A DNA stretch of 15,987 bases. Origin: DASCNA01 sp036011305 (GTDB lineage Bacteria > Verrucomicrobiota > Lentisphaeria > Victivallales > GWF2-38-69). Of this stretch, positions 1 to 6,790 are shown one piece after another; positions within the stretch are counted from its first letter, which is position 1; every line of letters starts with the position of its first letter. The notes under the pieces were generated by a model. It did no database searches, was not told the origin of the DNA, and worked only from the letters and a program-made list of their open reading frames with translations. The DNA lies in assembly GCA_036011305.1 (NCBI GenBank), contig DASCNA010000253.1, positions 1 to 15,987 on the forward strand. Reading direction: 5' to 3'. Position numbers and translations under genes: made by a program.

Positions 1-58
1 TATTTAGGACCTGTCCTCTTCGGAAGAAGATAATGAAATTATTTTTTTAATGCAACGG

Positions 59-151
59 TCATCCATCACCCATGAGTAAAATTTTATCTGTACTTTGGGC
101 ATAATAATATTTGCAGTCTGTACACATCGGAATCTTAAGTTTTTTATCCAT
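59..151 (-). CDS. Tiny Cys-containing ORF, possibly frameshifted
   Basis: A 30-residue ORF starts with ATG 13 bp after the stop of the phospholipase D-like gene; an AGGA overlapping that stop could serve as ribosome binding site, so it may be the last gene of the leftward operon. The protein has a CxxC pair (MCTDCKYYY) like half of a small zinc ribbon. The reading frame ends at a TGA. If one A is removed from the AAAA run just before the ATTTTACTC stretch, the frame continues to a TAA at positions 4-6 and gains a third Cys (DDRCIKK), giving a protein of about 48 residues. I do not recognise the family. It may be a short real protein, a frameshifted pseudogene, a sequencing artefact or chance. 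Confidence 0.35.
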   Translation of the reverse strand: MDKKLKIPMCTDCKYYYAQSTDKILLMGDG

Positions 152-164
152 TATATTCTATTTC

Positions 165-911
165 CTAATTTGCAGGTTCCATGTATATTGAAGGAATAAT
201 TTTATCATAATCTAACGTGTATGTCCCTTCCCTATCAGGCAAATTACTTATTTCATTTTTTATCTCATCTATTTTATCTTTATCTGTAATCTTAATTACA
301 GATTCATAATTCCTTCTAAATGCATTTAATGTAAAGTTTGCCGATCCTAAAAAACATACTTCATCATCAATAATAAATATTTTTGAATGTATGAAAAACT
401 GCATTTTATGTCTCTTGCCCTGCTCATGATATGAAGCAAAAAAGATTGGTTTGAGTAGATAATTATATGTATAGTTAAATATTTTCATGCTTTTATAATA
501 ACTGCCTAAAGGCAGTAGAATCAGGAGCAAAAAAAGTGAATATAATGAACTGTATGAACCATCATAAACAGAAAATATATTAAATAGAACAAGTAATAAT
601 ATTAGTCCTCTAACTACCAGAATTCCTTTCTTTCTAGTAGCGTCAGCTTCTTCATTTAAAGTTTGTTTCTGCTCTATACATTTCTTTAGAATATTTATTT
701 GATTCCCCTCACCTTTCACACAATCCGAATTAGAAAGTAAGGTTACATCAATTCCTTTTTCTTGAAGCTGCACAAGTAAGTCGACGTAATTTGCGGACAA
801 ATATGGAGAAACTATAGCTATCGATTTCTTAGCATTTAATATTGTATTATATATTTCTTCCCCTGCATTAAGTCCAATATAAATATCAGTGTTTACATTA
901 TTTATATTCAT
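165..911 (-). CDS. Phospholipase D-like (HKD) protein with membrane hairpin
   Basis: This 248-residue protein has one HxK(x)4D motif (H175, K177, D182) followed by G189-S190-x-N192, the active-site signature of the PLD/Nuc phosphodiesterase superfamily, which includes single-motif nucleases that act as dimers. The N-terminal half (about residues 10-60, with the stretch AIVSPYLS) looks like the first strands of a PLD fold. Between the two parts, residues about 96-112 and 121-139 form two hydrophobic segments that look like a membrane hairpin, so the enzyme is probably membrane-anchored with the catalytic part cytoplasmic. PLD/Nuc genes occur beside transfer genes on conjugative plasmids such as pKM101. 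It is fourth in the leftward operon, 16 bp after the upstream gene. Start is ATG at 911; the ribosome binding site is weak. Nuclease and lipase activity cannot be told apart from sequence. Confidence 0.85.
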   Translation of the reverse strand: MNINNVNTDIYIGLNAGEEIYNTILNAKKSIAIVSPYLSANYVDLLVQLQEKGIDVTLLSNSDCVKGEGNQINILKKCIEQKQTLNEEADATRKKGILVVRGLILLLVLFNIFSVYDGSYSSLYSLFLLLILLPLGSYYKSMKIFNYTYNYLLKPIFFASYHEQGKRHKMQFFIHSKIFIIDDEVCFLGSANFTLNAFRRNYESVIKITDKDKIDEIKNEISNLPDREGTYTLDYDKIIPSIYMEPAN

Positions 912-927
912 TTTTAATTAATTATTT

Positions 928-1179
928 TTACTTTATATATTGTTTATATTCGGTTTTTTCTTTATCTGAAATAGGTTTCTTTTTCAAGTATTGTGATATC
1001 ACATATGATTTTATTTTTAATGAATTTTCACTAAAAAACTTTTCAATATCTTTATATGAAAATTCTTTTAATTTAAGAACAACTATTGTTTTTCTATATA
1101 CATCACAAATAGATTTAGATTCTTTTTTTAGTTCTAATGCCTTATTAAAAATACTTTCAGGTGTTTCTTTCTTATTCAT
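928..1179 (-). CDS. Small HTH-like accessory protein, paralogue of 2173-2484
   Basis: This 83-residue basic protein carries a core (residues about 28-74, from YRKTIVVLKL to PISDKE) that matches the core of the protein at 2173-2484 at about 20 of 47 positions. The pattern, an amphipathic helix, then a YKDIEKFF-type helix, then a helix ending in SQYLKK, resembles small helix-turn-helix-like proteins encoded near MOBF relaxases, with a recognition helix near the end. ATG at 1179 is preceded by AAGGAA at good spacing. It lies 31 bp after the coiled-coil membrane protein gene and 16 bp before the PLD gene, so it is co-transcribed. A DNA-binding or mobilization accessory role is inferred from fold pattern and context only. 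Confidence 0.7.
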   Translation of the reverse strand: MNKKETPESIFNKALELKKESKSICDVYRKTIVVLKLKEFSYKDIEKFFSENSLKIKSYVISQYLKKKPISDKEKTEYKQYIK

Positions 1180-1210
1180 GATTTATTCCTTAATTGTTTA
1201 TTTTTATATT

Positions 1211-2164
1211 TTACCATCTATCTCGTATGAATTTTGTATTTAAAAATGCTGTTATAACCGCTCCGGCACAAAGTGGAATAATTGAACAAAGCAGTATATA
1301 AACTAATGTATAATGCATACCAGTTCTCTCAGTTAATTGAGCTATTATAGGCTGCATGTATATTCCTGCAAACATTCCCAGAAGCAGAGTTCCAATGATT
1401 ACACAAAAACCTGATTTCACAGATATATCAAAGATTTTATCTATTTTATCTGTGGTAGTTTTAAGATAACCTTTATAATTTTCTTCCATTTTCATGGCTG
1501 TTTTTTCAACTTCCGGCATTAATGTTTTTTTTGCTGCGTCATTCATTCCGTCAAAAATATTTCTACTTTGATGTATATATTTATTATTAACTGCCTTTAC
1601 TGTTTCTACATTCTTATCCGTAGTTTCTTTATATGAATTAATAAGTTTTGTTGTTAATATTTCTGTATTATTTTTAAATGAATTAAGTCCGCTAGATATT
1701 GTTTGATTAAATTCTTTAACACTTTTTTGCATAGATTTTATTTCATTTTTTATTAATGGATTTATTCCATATTTATTTGAATCTTTGTCATTGTCAATTA
1801 AATATAATAATAATTCTTTAATATTCTGTATTTCAAACTTATTTGCTAATTTCTCAGTATAATCTATTTTAAAATCTATAAAATCTTTTCCATGTTTTTC
1901 TATTAACTTTGAATATTCAGGGTATGACAATTCTTCTTTAATATTATTTATTTCTTTACTAATGCAATTCTTCTTGCTAATTATTTTTAACTGTGCTTTT
2001 AGTTCAGACAATGAATCACCTATTGGCTTTTCCAGATTTTTGGTACTTAGTAGTATTAAACTATTTTTTACATCATCATAGCTGTATACTCTAATTAATG
2101 TTTTAATTTCTTCTTCATAAATGTTTAATTCTACGCATAATGATTTTAATAATTCATCTTTCAC
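1211..2164 (-). CDS. Coiled-coil protein with two C-terminal membrane segments
   Basis: This 317-residue protein has a Lys/Glu/Asn-rich helical region (about 1-250), with a likely coiled coil from about 140 to 245, followed by two hydrophobic segments (about 252-270 and 284-308) and a short basic tail (KFIRDRW). The topology suggests a cytoplasmic stalk anchored in the inner membrane with both termini inside. I do not recognise the family. MobB/MbeB-type mobilization accessory proteins also combine coiled coils with membrane anchors, so an analogous role in linking relaxosome or plasmid to membrane is possible but is inference. The start chosen is GTG at 2164, with AAAGGAG about 12 nt upstream, slightly distant. 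It begins 8 bp after the preceding gene ends, so translation is probably coupled, and the AGGAG lies inside the end of that gene. Confidence 0.8.
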   Translation of the reverse strand: MKDELLKSLCVELNIYEEEIKTLIRVYSYDDVKNSLILLSTKNLEKPIGDSLSELKAQLKIISKKNCISKEINNIKEELSYPEYSKLIEKHGKDFIDFKIDYTEKLANKFEIQNIKELLLYLIDNDKDSNKYGINPLIKNEIKSMQKSVKEFNQTISSGLNSFKNNTEILTTKLINSYKETTDKNVETVKAVNNKYIHQSRNIFDGMNDAAKKTLMPEVEKTAMKMEENYKGYLKTTTDKIDKIFDISVKSGFCVIIGTLLLGMFAGIYMQPIIAQLTERTGMHYTLVYILLCSIIPLCAGAVITAFLNTKFIRDRW

Positions 2165-2172
2165 AATAAGAC

Positions 2173-2484
2173 TTAACTCCTTTTTAGTTTTTCATTTCTT
2201 TCTTTTATTGCATTTTTATGGATATTATTATACTCTATTTTACCTTTAATAAGTTCATTGTCTGTTATTGGATAATTTTTTAAGTAATAGCTCAAGGATG
2301 CGGTTGAACATTTTATATTATTTTCATTCAAATACCTTACAATCTGTTTTTGAGTATAATTATTTAGTTTTAGGAATATTATAGACTTTCTATATTCTTT
2401 TAATATACTTCTACTATTGTCAACTTTTTCACAAAACAATGTAATCTTTTTTAAAAGTTCTGATTCATCTGGATAATTACTCAT
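2173..2484 (-). CDS. Small HTH-like protein, first gene of leftward operon
   Basis: This 103-residue basic protein has a core at about residues 31-77 (YRKSIIFLKL to PITDNE) paralogous to the protein at 928-1179. The helices around KQIVRYLNENNI and ASLSYYLKN look like a compact helix-turn-helix: a scaffold helix, a turn and a recognition helix. It is the promoter-proximal gene of the leftward operon and abuts the tandem 11-bp repeats at 2570-2635. The R388 stb operon likewise diverges from the transfer genes next to oriT, and its first product StbA is recalled to bind tandem repeats there. By that analogy this is the best candidate for binding the repeats. Family membership is not proven by sequence. 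ATG at 2484; the ribosome binding site is only an A/G-rich AAAGAAAA. Confidence 0.72.
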   Translation of the reverse strand: MSNYPDESELLKKITLFCEKVDNSRSILKEYRKSIIFLKLNNYTQKQIVRYLNENNIKCSTASLSYYLKNYPITDNELIKGKIEYNNIHKNAIKERNEKLKRS

Positions 2485-2528
2485 TATATTTTCTTTATAT
2501 TAGTGATAATATTTTATCTCCTATCTAT

Positions 2529-2566
2529 ATAATAACTTATTATTTATATTTAATAATACAATTATT
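2529..2566. promoter_or_regulatory. Two short AT dyads upstream of leftward operon
   Basis: Positions 2529-2543 form a perfect 7-bp dyad (ATAATAA-C-TTATTAT) and 2552-2566 a 6-bp dyad (AATAAT-ACA-ATTATT). Both lie in the intergenic region where the leftward promoter and any operator should be. A shorter GATAA/TTATC dyad is at 2505-2518. In such AT-rich DNA short dyads arise by chance, so this is a tentative call. Confidence 0.3.
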
Positions 2567-2569
2567 TAG

Positions 2570-2635
2570 CTTAATCTATCTTTAATTTATCTTTAATCTT
2601 AGTTTAATTTATCTTTAATCTATCTTTAATCTTAA
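2570..2635 (+). repeat. Six phased 11-bp direct repeats
   Basis: Six contiguous units with consensus TTTAATYTATC start at 2570, 2581, 2592, 2603, 2614 and 2625. Units 3 and 6 both end differently (CTTAG and CTTAA), so the array is also two 33-bp blocks that match at 29 of 33 positions. A diverged further copy (TTAATCTTAA) lies at 2643-2652. An 11-bp period places each unit on the same helix face, as expected for a cooperative DNA-binding protein. The array lies between divergent operons and immediately before the putative nic hairpin, so it fits an oriT accessory-protein binding array. Replication iterons are the alternative, but no rep gene is visible. Confidence 0.9.
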
Positions 2636-2647
2636 AAAATAATTAAT

Positions 2648-2679
2648 CTTAACATTTCGTTAAGTATATTGCGTCTATG
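2648..2679 (+). other. oriT: Putative oriT nic region (hairpin plus MOBF-like nic)
   Basis: A 6-bp inverted repeat CTTAAC-ATTTC-GTTAAG (2648-2664) is followed by TATATTGCGTCT and ATG. This matches the layout of MOBF plasmids R388 and pKM101, recalled as a hairpin followed by GTATTGTCT/ATAG with cleavage after TCT. The analogous cut would fall between 2676 and 2677. It sits directly upstream of a MOBF relaxase gene and downstream of tandem repeats. The same TATATT (2665-2670) could double as a -10 element for the relaxase gene. The hairpin and nic-like string are seen; function is inferred. Confidence 0.65.
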
Positions 2680-2700
2680 ATTTGACTGTAAGGAAATTCA

Positions 2701-2716
2701 TGGTATTATTATACCA
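2701..2716. promoter_or_regulatory. Perfect 6-bp-arm hairpin before relaxase start
   Basis: TGGTAT-TATT-ATACCA is a perfect inverted repeat 25 bp downstream of the proposed nic site. It could be an operator for relaxase autoregulation or an inner element of oriT. Its presence suggests that 2682-2750 is not coding, although ATG at 2700 has the best nearby ribosome binding site (AAGGAAA). Confidence 0.4.
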
Positions 2717-2750
2717 AAACCCTAGCGGAGCGGTAAAGACAGTGTTTACA

Positions 2751-5618
2751 ATGGCTAAAATTAAAGATACTCATAGTTCTACGGGCGGAGTATCTAAAAG
2801 TAATTACTTAGAAATACACCTTGTACATAATGATTATTATTCCGAAAATGAAAAAGTCACCGGGACATGGGAAGGTAAACTTGCAGCCATTCTTGAAATT
2901 GAAGGAATGGAAATAAAAGCAGGAGATAAGAATTTCGAATTAATTCGAAAAAACATTAATCCTCTTACAGGGAAAAAACTTACTCCAAGAAACCGTGAAG
3001 GTGGAATAAGATTTTATGACTTTCAATGTTCCGCTCAAAAATCTGTTTCTATAATGGCAATTACATTAGACGATGACCGATTAAGAAAAGCTCATAAAGA
3101 TTCTTTATCACTAGCATTAAAAGAACTTGAAAGATTTGCTGCATGTAGAGACAATTCAAAACCAGGCACTCTGCTTCCGCCAAAAACTACCGGTAATATA
3201 TGTGCATCAGTTTTTCATCACGATGCTTCCCGTTCTCTTGATCCACAGCTCCACTCTCATTGTGTAGTTGCAAATGCAACATATGATGAAAGAACAAAAA
3301 GAATAGTGTCTCTTCAGGAATCAGATATGGTGAAAGCAATAAGATATGCAGGAAAAGTATATCAGAATGAACTTGCTAAAAATGTCATCAAATGTGGTTA
3401 TGATATAAAAGAAAAAATAAACAGTAAAGGCATAATAGAAGGTTTTGAAATTACAGGTGTGCCGGAAGAAATCTTAAAACTTTACTCAAAAAGAAGAGCT
3501 GTAATTGAAAAAGAAATGGAAAAGTTTGAATCAAAAACAGGACGCAAACCAACCACTGAAGAAATACATATTATAACAAAAGATTCAAGAAATAAAAAAC
3601 TTGCAGAAATAACCGGTGATGAAGTCAGAAAATATCAATTAGAGCAACTGGGAGCATACAGCGAAATTCAGCTTCTAAATTTAAAAAACAATGCAATAAA
3701 ATCTGAAAGAGAAATTAAATGTAATGCTGATTATGAAAAAATATCAGAATACTCTATAGGCCATTTGTATCAGAGGAAAAGTGTATTAAAAGGAAACGAT
3801 GTTCTTGCCGAATCTTTAAATCAGGATTTAGGAAATATTGATTTAGAAGAATTAAAGAAAACAGTAATAGCAAATAAAGAACTTGTTAAAATAAAAAGCA
3901 CAGAGAAAAATAAAGTATTAAGCGAATATTATTCAACAAAGACAGGACTTGCAATAGAAAAACTTTCTGTGGAAAAAATTAATGAAACTAAAAATATATT
4001 TAATAGTATTAATACTGAATATAAACCATTCAGTAGTGAAAAATATAAAGAACTGGAAGAAAAAGAGAATCACGATTATAAAGAGCAGAGAAAAGCCGTA
4101 ACAGAAGTACTTTCCAATAAAGACCAGTTTATGATTTTAAGAGGAGTCGCAGGTGCAGGAAAAACAACATTACTTCAGGAATTGTCAAACGGATTAAAAG
4201 AAGGTGATCAAGAAAATATACATACACTTGCTCCGACAAAAACTGCTGTCAATGAATTGAAGAAAAACGGTTTTAAAAACTCTCATACTGTTAAGAAATT
4301 TATCATTGATTCAGTAAATAATAAGTTAGAGCTTCATAATGGGTATCTGATAATTGACGAAGCCGGATTAAAATCAAATATAGATGGAATTCAAATAATA
4401 GATACAGCATTAAAAAATAATATGCGTGTATTATTTGTCGGAGATACCAAACAGCATAAATCGGTAGAAGCAGGTGATTTTTTAAGAATTCTTGAAGAGC
4501 ATTCTGATGTTTCAACAACAGAGTTAAATAAAATTATCAGGCAGAAAGATAAAATATATAATAAAGCCGTAAAAAATATGTCAAAAGGTGACACTGCAAG
4601 CGGTATGCTTATCATGGATAAAGAATTAAAATGGGTACATGAAGATAAAGGCGATTATATAAAAAATGCTGCATTTAATTATCTTAAAAAAACAAAATAC
4701 GGAGAATATTTAAATAAATGTATTGCAGTAGCTCCCACAAATAAAGAATGTGATAAAATGACTGAAGAGATACGTACCTCACTTAAACTCTACGGAAAAC
4801 TGGATACAGACAATAAGGCTGACAAAGAGATTTTCAGGTCTTTCGATTGGACTGTAAATAAAAAAATGAAAACATCTTCCTATCAATCAGGTCAGAAAAT
4901 TAATATATTAATGGCTCATAGACAGTTTAAAGAAAATGAAGTGGTGACAATAGATAAGGTAGAAAATAGAAAAATCATAACAACTGATGGAAGAAGGCTT
5001 ACTGTTAGCCACTATAAATATTTTGATGTTGGCGAAACTGCATCCATACAGATCTGTAAAGGTGACAGAATTATGATCAGGCAAAGTAGTAGATCATATG
5101 GCCTAACTAATGGTGAAATATTCCACGTTAAAGAAGTAGATAATATAGGCAATGTCACAACTATTGAAGGTAAGGTCATACCAAAAGAGTTTGTATCCTA
5201 CAAACATGGATATGTTACTACTTCCCATAAATCTCAGGGGATGACAGCAGATCATGTTGTTGTAGCTGGGCAATTTATGAATAGAGATACTGCTTATGTT
5301 GCTTGTTCCAGAGGAGCTAAAAGCTGCTCTGTTCATGTGCCAAGTAAAGATATGCTTTATAACCAGCTTCAAATGATTACTGATCGTACTGCTGCTCTTG
5401 ATATTATTAATAATACACTGGAAGCAAAGCTTAATAAAAATAGAAACAATGTCATCAATAGAAACTTCACTAAAAATACTTCTAAAGAAATAAATTCTAA
5501 CAACTTAACTCTCTTTTCTTATATGGAAAATGCGGTCAATGTCAACAGTAAAAGAAAAGGAACTATAAGAAAACAAAATACATATTCAGCCAGGAATACT
5601 CGTTCAATAAGTTGGTAA
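2751..5618 (+). CDS. MOBF conjugative relaxase-helicase (TrwC/TraI/TraA type)
   Basis: This protein nicks oriT, attaches to the 5' end and unwinds the transferred strand. From ATG 2751 it has 955 residues, close to TrwC (966). The N-terminal relaxase domain shows Tyr19 and Tyr29-Tyr30 (pattern as TrwC Tyr18/26) and a 3H metal site with H157, H168 and H170 (LHSH), with the same 11- and 2-residue spacing as TrwC. A RecD/TraI-like helicase follows: Walker A GVAGAGKT at about 465-472, Walker B LIIDEAG at about 533-539, and C-terminal motifs SHKSQG and YVACSRG. The frame stays open upstream to TTG 2682 and ATG 2700. ATG 2700 has the better ribosome binding site, but 2751 puts the catalytic Tyr at the canonical distance and leaves the hairpin at 2701-2716 noncoding. 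It diverges from the accessory operon across the putative oriT. Confidence 0.95.
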   Translation: MAKIKDTHSSTGGVSKSNYLEIHLVHNDYYSENEKVTGTWEGKLAAILEIEGMEIKAGDKNFELIRKNINPLTGKKLTPRNREGGIRFYDFQCSAQKSVSIMAITLDDDRLRKAHKDSLSLALKELERFAACRDNSKPGTLLPPKTTGNICASVFHHDASRSLDPQLHSHCVVANATYDERTKRIVSLQESDMVKAIRYAGKVYQNELAKNVIKCGYDIKEKINSKGIIEGFEITGVPEEILKLYSKRRAVIEKEMEKFESKTGRKPTTEEIHIITKDSRNKKLAEITGDEVRKYQLEQLGAYSEIQLLNLKNNAIKSEREIKCNADYEKISEYSIGHLYQRKSVLKGNDVLAESLNQDLGNIDLEELKKTVIANKELVKIKSTEKNKVLSEYYSTKTGLAIEKLSVEKINETKNIFNSINTEYKPFSSEKYKELEEKENHDYKEQRKAVTEVLSNKDQFMILRGVAGAGKTTLLQELSNGLKEGDQENIHTLAPTKTAVNELKKNGFKNSHTVKKFIIDSVNNKLELHNGYLIIDEAGLKSNIDGIQIIDTALKNNMRVLFVGDTKQHKSVEAGDFLRILEEHSDVSTTELNKIIRQKDKIYNKAVKNMSKGDTASGMLIMDKELKWVHEDKGDYIKNAAFNYLKKTKYGEYLNKCIAVAPTNKECDKMTEEIRTSLKLYGKLDTDNKADKEIFRSFDWTVNKKMKTSSYQSGQKINILMAHRQFKENEVVTIDKVENRKIITTDGRRLTVSHYKYFDVGETASIQICKGDRIMIRQSSRSYGLTNGEIFHVKEVDNIGNVTTIEGKVIPKEFVSYKHGYVTTSHKSQGMTADHVVVAGQFMNRDTAYVACSRGAKSCSVHVPSKDMLYNQLQMITDRTAALDIINNTLEAKLNKNRNNVINRNFTKNTSKEINSNNLTLFSYMENAVNVNSKRKGTIRKQNTYSARNTRSISW

Positions 5619-5645
5619 TATTCAAATATCAAAGTAACTTTTAGG

Positions 5646-6074
5646 ATGATAACATCTTTTAAAGTATTTAATAAAACATATTCTACTTCTGACTTAAGAG
5701 AAAGCTATATACAGAATATTCTTAGAAACGCCAGAAATAATTCATCAAGAATATATTGCCAATGCAAAGGTATACTAGCTCCTGTTCCTATGAGTTCATG
5801 CTTAAGAAATGGAAACTACTATTTAAAAACTTTGAAAAATCAAGAACATGGCTCCCAATGTAGATATTTCAAACAATCAATAAACACATCGAACTGTAAT
5901 TCAAAACAAGCAGTAATTATAACAGAAAATAATGGTCTAAATATAAAGCTCGGCTTAGATTTTAATGCAATATCATCACCTAACAAGAAAACTATAAGCA
6001 CATCCAAACAGTCACCCCAATCTACAGCTAAATCACACACTACAAGGCCTATGGGTAAGGAAACTACGCCCTGA
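5646..6074 (+). pseudogene. DUF1173 protein, N-terminal part (split by transposon)
   Basis: Residues 1-133 resemble the start of DUF1173 proteins, which are found on conjugative elements of proteobacteria and have no known function. Cys pairs and a His (IYCQCKG, then HGSQCRYF) look like a metal-binding site. The gene follows the relaxase gene by 27 bp in the same reading frame, so they are probably co-transcribed. After the TACAA at 6041-6045 the frame enters the left transposon repeat, adds foreign residues ending MGKETTP and stops. The rest of the gene is at 14161-14948; deleting the transposon and one TACAA restores a frame of 395 codons plus stop. ATG 5646 has only a weak ribosome binding site. 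Confidence 0.8.
6041..6045. repeat. 5-bp target site duplication, left copy
   Basis: TACAA directly precedes the outer end of the left terminal inverted repeat and is repeated exactly at 14156-14160. A 5-bp duplication is the usual Tn3-family outcome. Confidence 0.9.
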
Positions 6075-6090
6075 CGCAAAACCGAGATTT
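6046..6090 (+). repeat. Left terminal inverted repeat of Tn3-family element
   Basis: The 45-bp sequence starts GGCCTATGGGTAAGG. Its reverse complement matches 14111-14155 at 40 of 45 positions, and the outer 20 bp are identical. The stop codon of the recombinase gene (6089-6091) overlaps its inner end. Confidence 0.92.
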
Positions 6091-6790
6091 ACACAGGAAA
6101 TTCTTTTATAACATCGTTATATTTATTTTGAGCATCAGCTAAGCTTAATTTTGAATATATTTCAAGAGACTGTCTGCTTTCATGACCGGAATAAGGTTGA
6201 ATCAATGCATCATCTATACCATGCCTTTTAAGCCATGTAAATAAAAAATGTCTCAACTTATGTGGTGAGATGGCATGTTGAATACCAGCTAGTTTTGTAT
6301 ACCTCTCTAATATTTTTCTAATTCCGCGGTCTGAATATTTATTATGAAATGAAGATTCAAAAAGATATTTTCTATTTTGTTCTTTGTACTGTTTCATGTG
6401 CAGTGCAAGTGTTTCTTTGAAATCTGGAGAAAACGGCACTATCCTGTCTTTATTACCTTTTCCTTTATTAATTCGAATTTGACACGATTCCAGATTAATA
6501 TCATTAATTTTTATATTAATCAATTCACTGACACGAACTCCTGTATAAAGTAACACTTTGACAATCAGCATATGTTTAGTTTCATGGGACTCCCATATTA
6601 CTTTATATAGTTGTTTAATTTCACTTTCTGTTGGAACATAAGGAAGACTTTTAGAAACAGTTGTAACTTTTATATCAAGTTCTTGCCTTAGAAATTTAAA
6701 CAGGTCTCGAATATAATCATAATTGGGATTTTGTTTTTTTAGTATTTTTGCTATTTTTGGTGCCATTTTTTTAGCAGATATTCTTTCCAT
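6089..6790 (-). CDS. Tyrosine recombinase of the transposon (TnpI-like)
   Basis: This 233-residue protein has the full tyrosine-recombinase catalytic set: R86 (TGVRVSEL), a Lys in NKGKGNKDR (109-116), H177 and R180 (HKLRH), H203 (SGHES) and nucleophile Y212. In Tn3-type elements that carry one, such an enzyme resolves cointegrates at a site inside the element. It is short compared with Xer/TnpI proteins (about 280-300 residues): only about 50 residues precede the catalytic domain, so the core-binding domain is largely missing or reduced. The start ATG overlaps the transposase stop in a TAATG junction, implying translational coupling. The stop lies in the left inverted repeat. Integration or resolution role is from family knowledge and position. 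Confidence 0.9.
   Translation of the reverse strand: MERISAKKMAPKIAKILKKQNPNYDYIRDLFKFLRQELDIKVTTVSKSLPYVPTESEIKQLYKVIWESHETKHMLIVKVLLYTGVRVSELINIKINDINLESCQIRINKGKGNKDRIVPFSPDFKETLALHMKQYKEQNRKYLFESSFHNKYSDRGIRKILERYTKLAGIQHAISPHKLRHFLFTWLKRHGIDDALIQPYSGHESRQSLEIYSKLSLADAQNKYNDVIKEFPV

Noticed and set aside
2570..2635. CRISPR array or replication iterons
   Set aside because: Repeats are contiguous 11-mers without spacers, so not CRISPR. Iterons remain possible, but there is no rep gene and the neighbouring nic-like hairpin favours oriT.
4303..5372. Minus-strand open frames opposite the relaxase gene
   Set aside because: They lie entirely within a well-supported relaxase-helicase frame, have no ribosome binding sites or family features and are antisense shadows.
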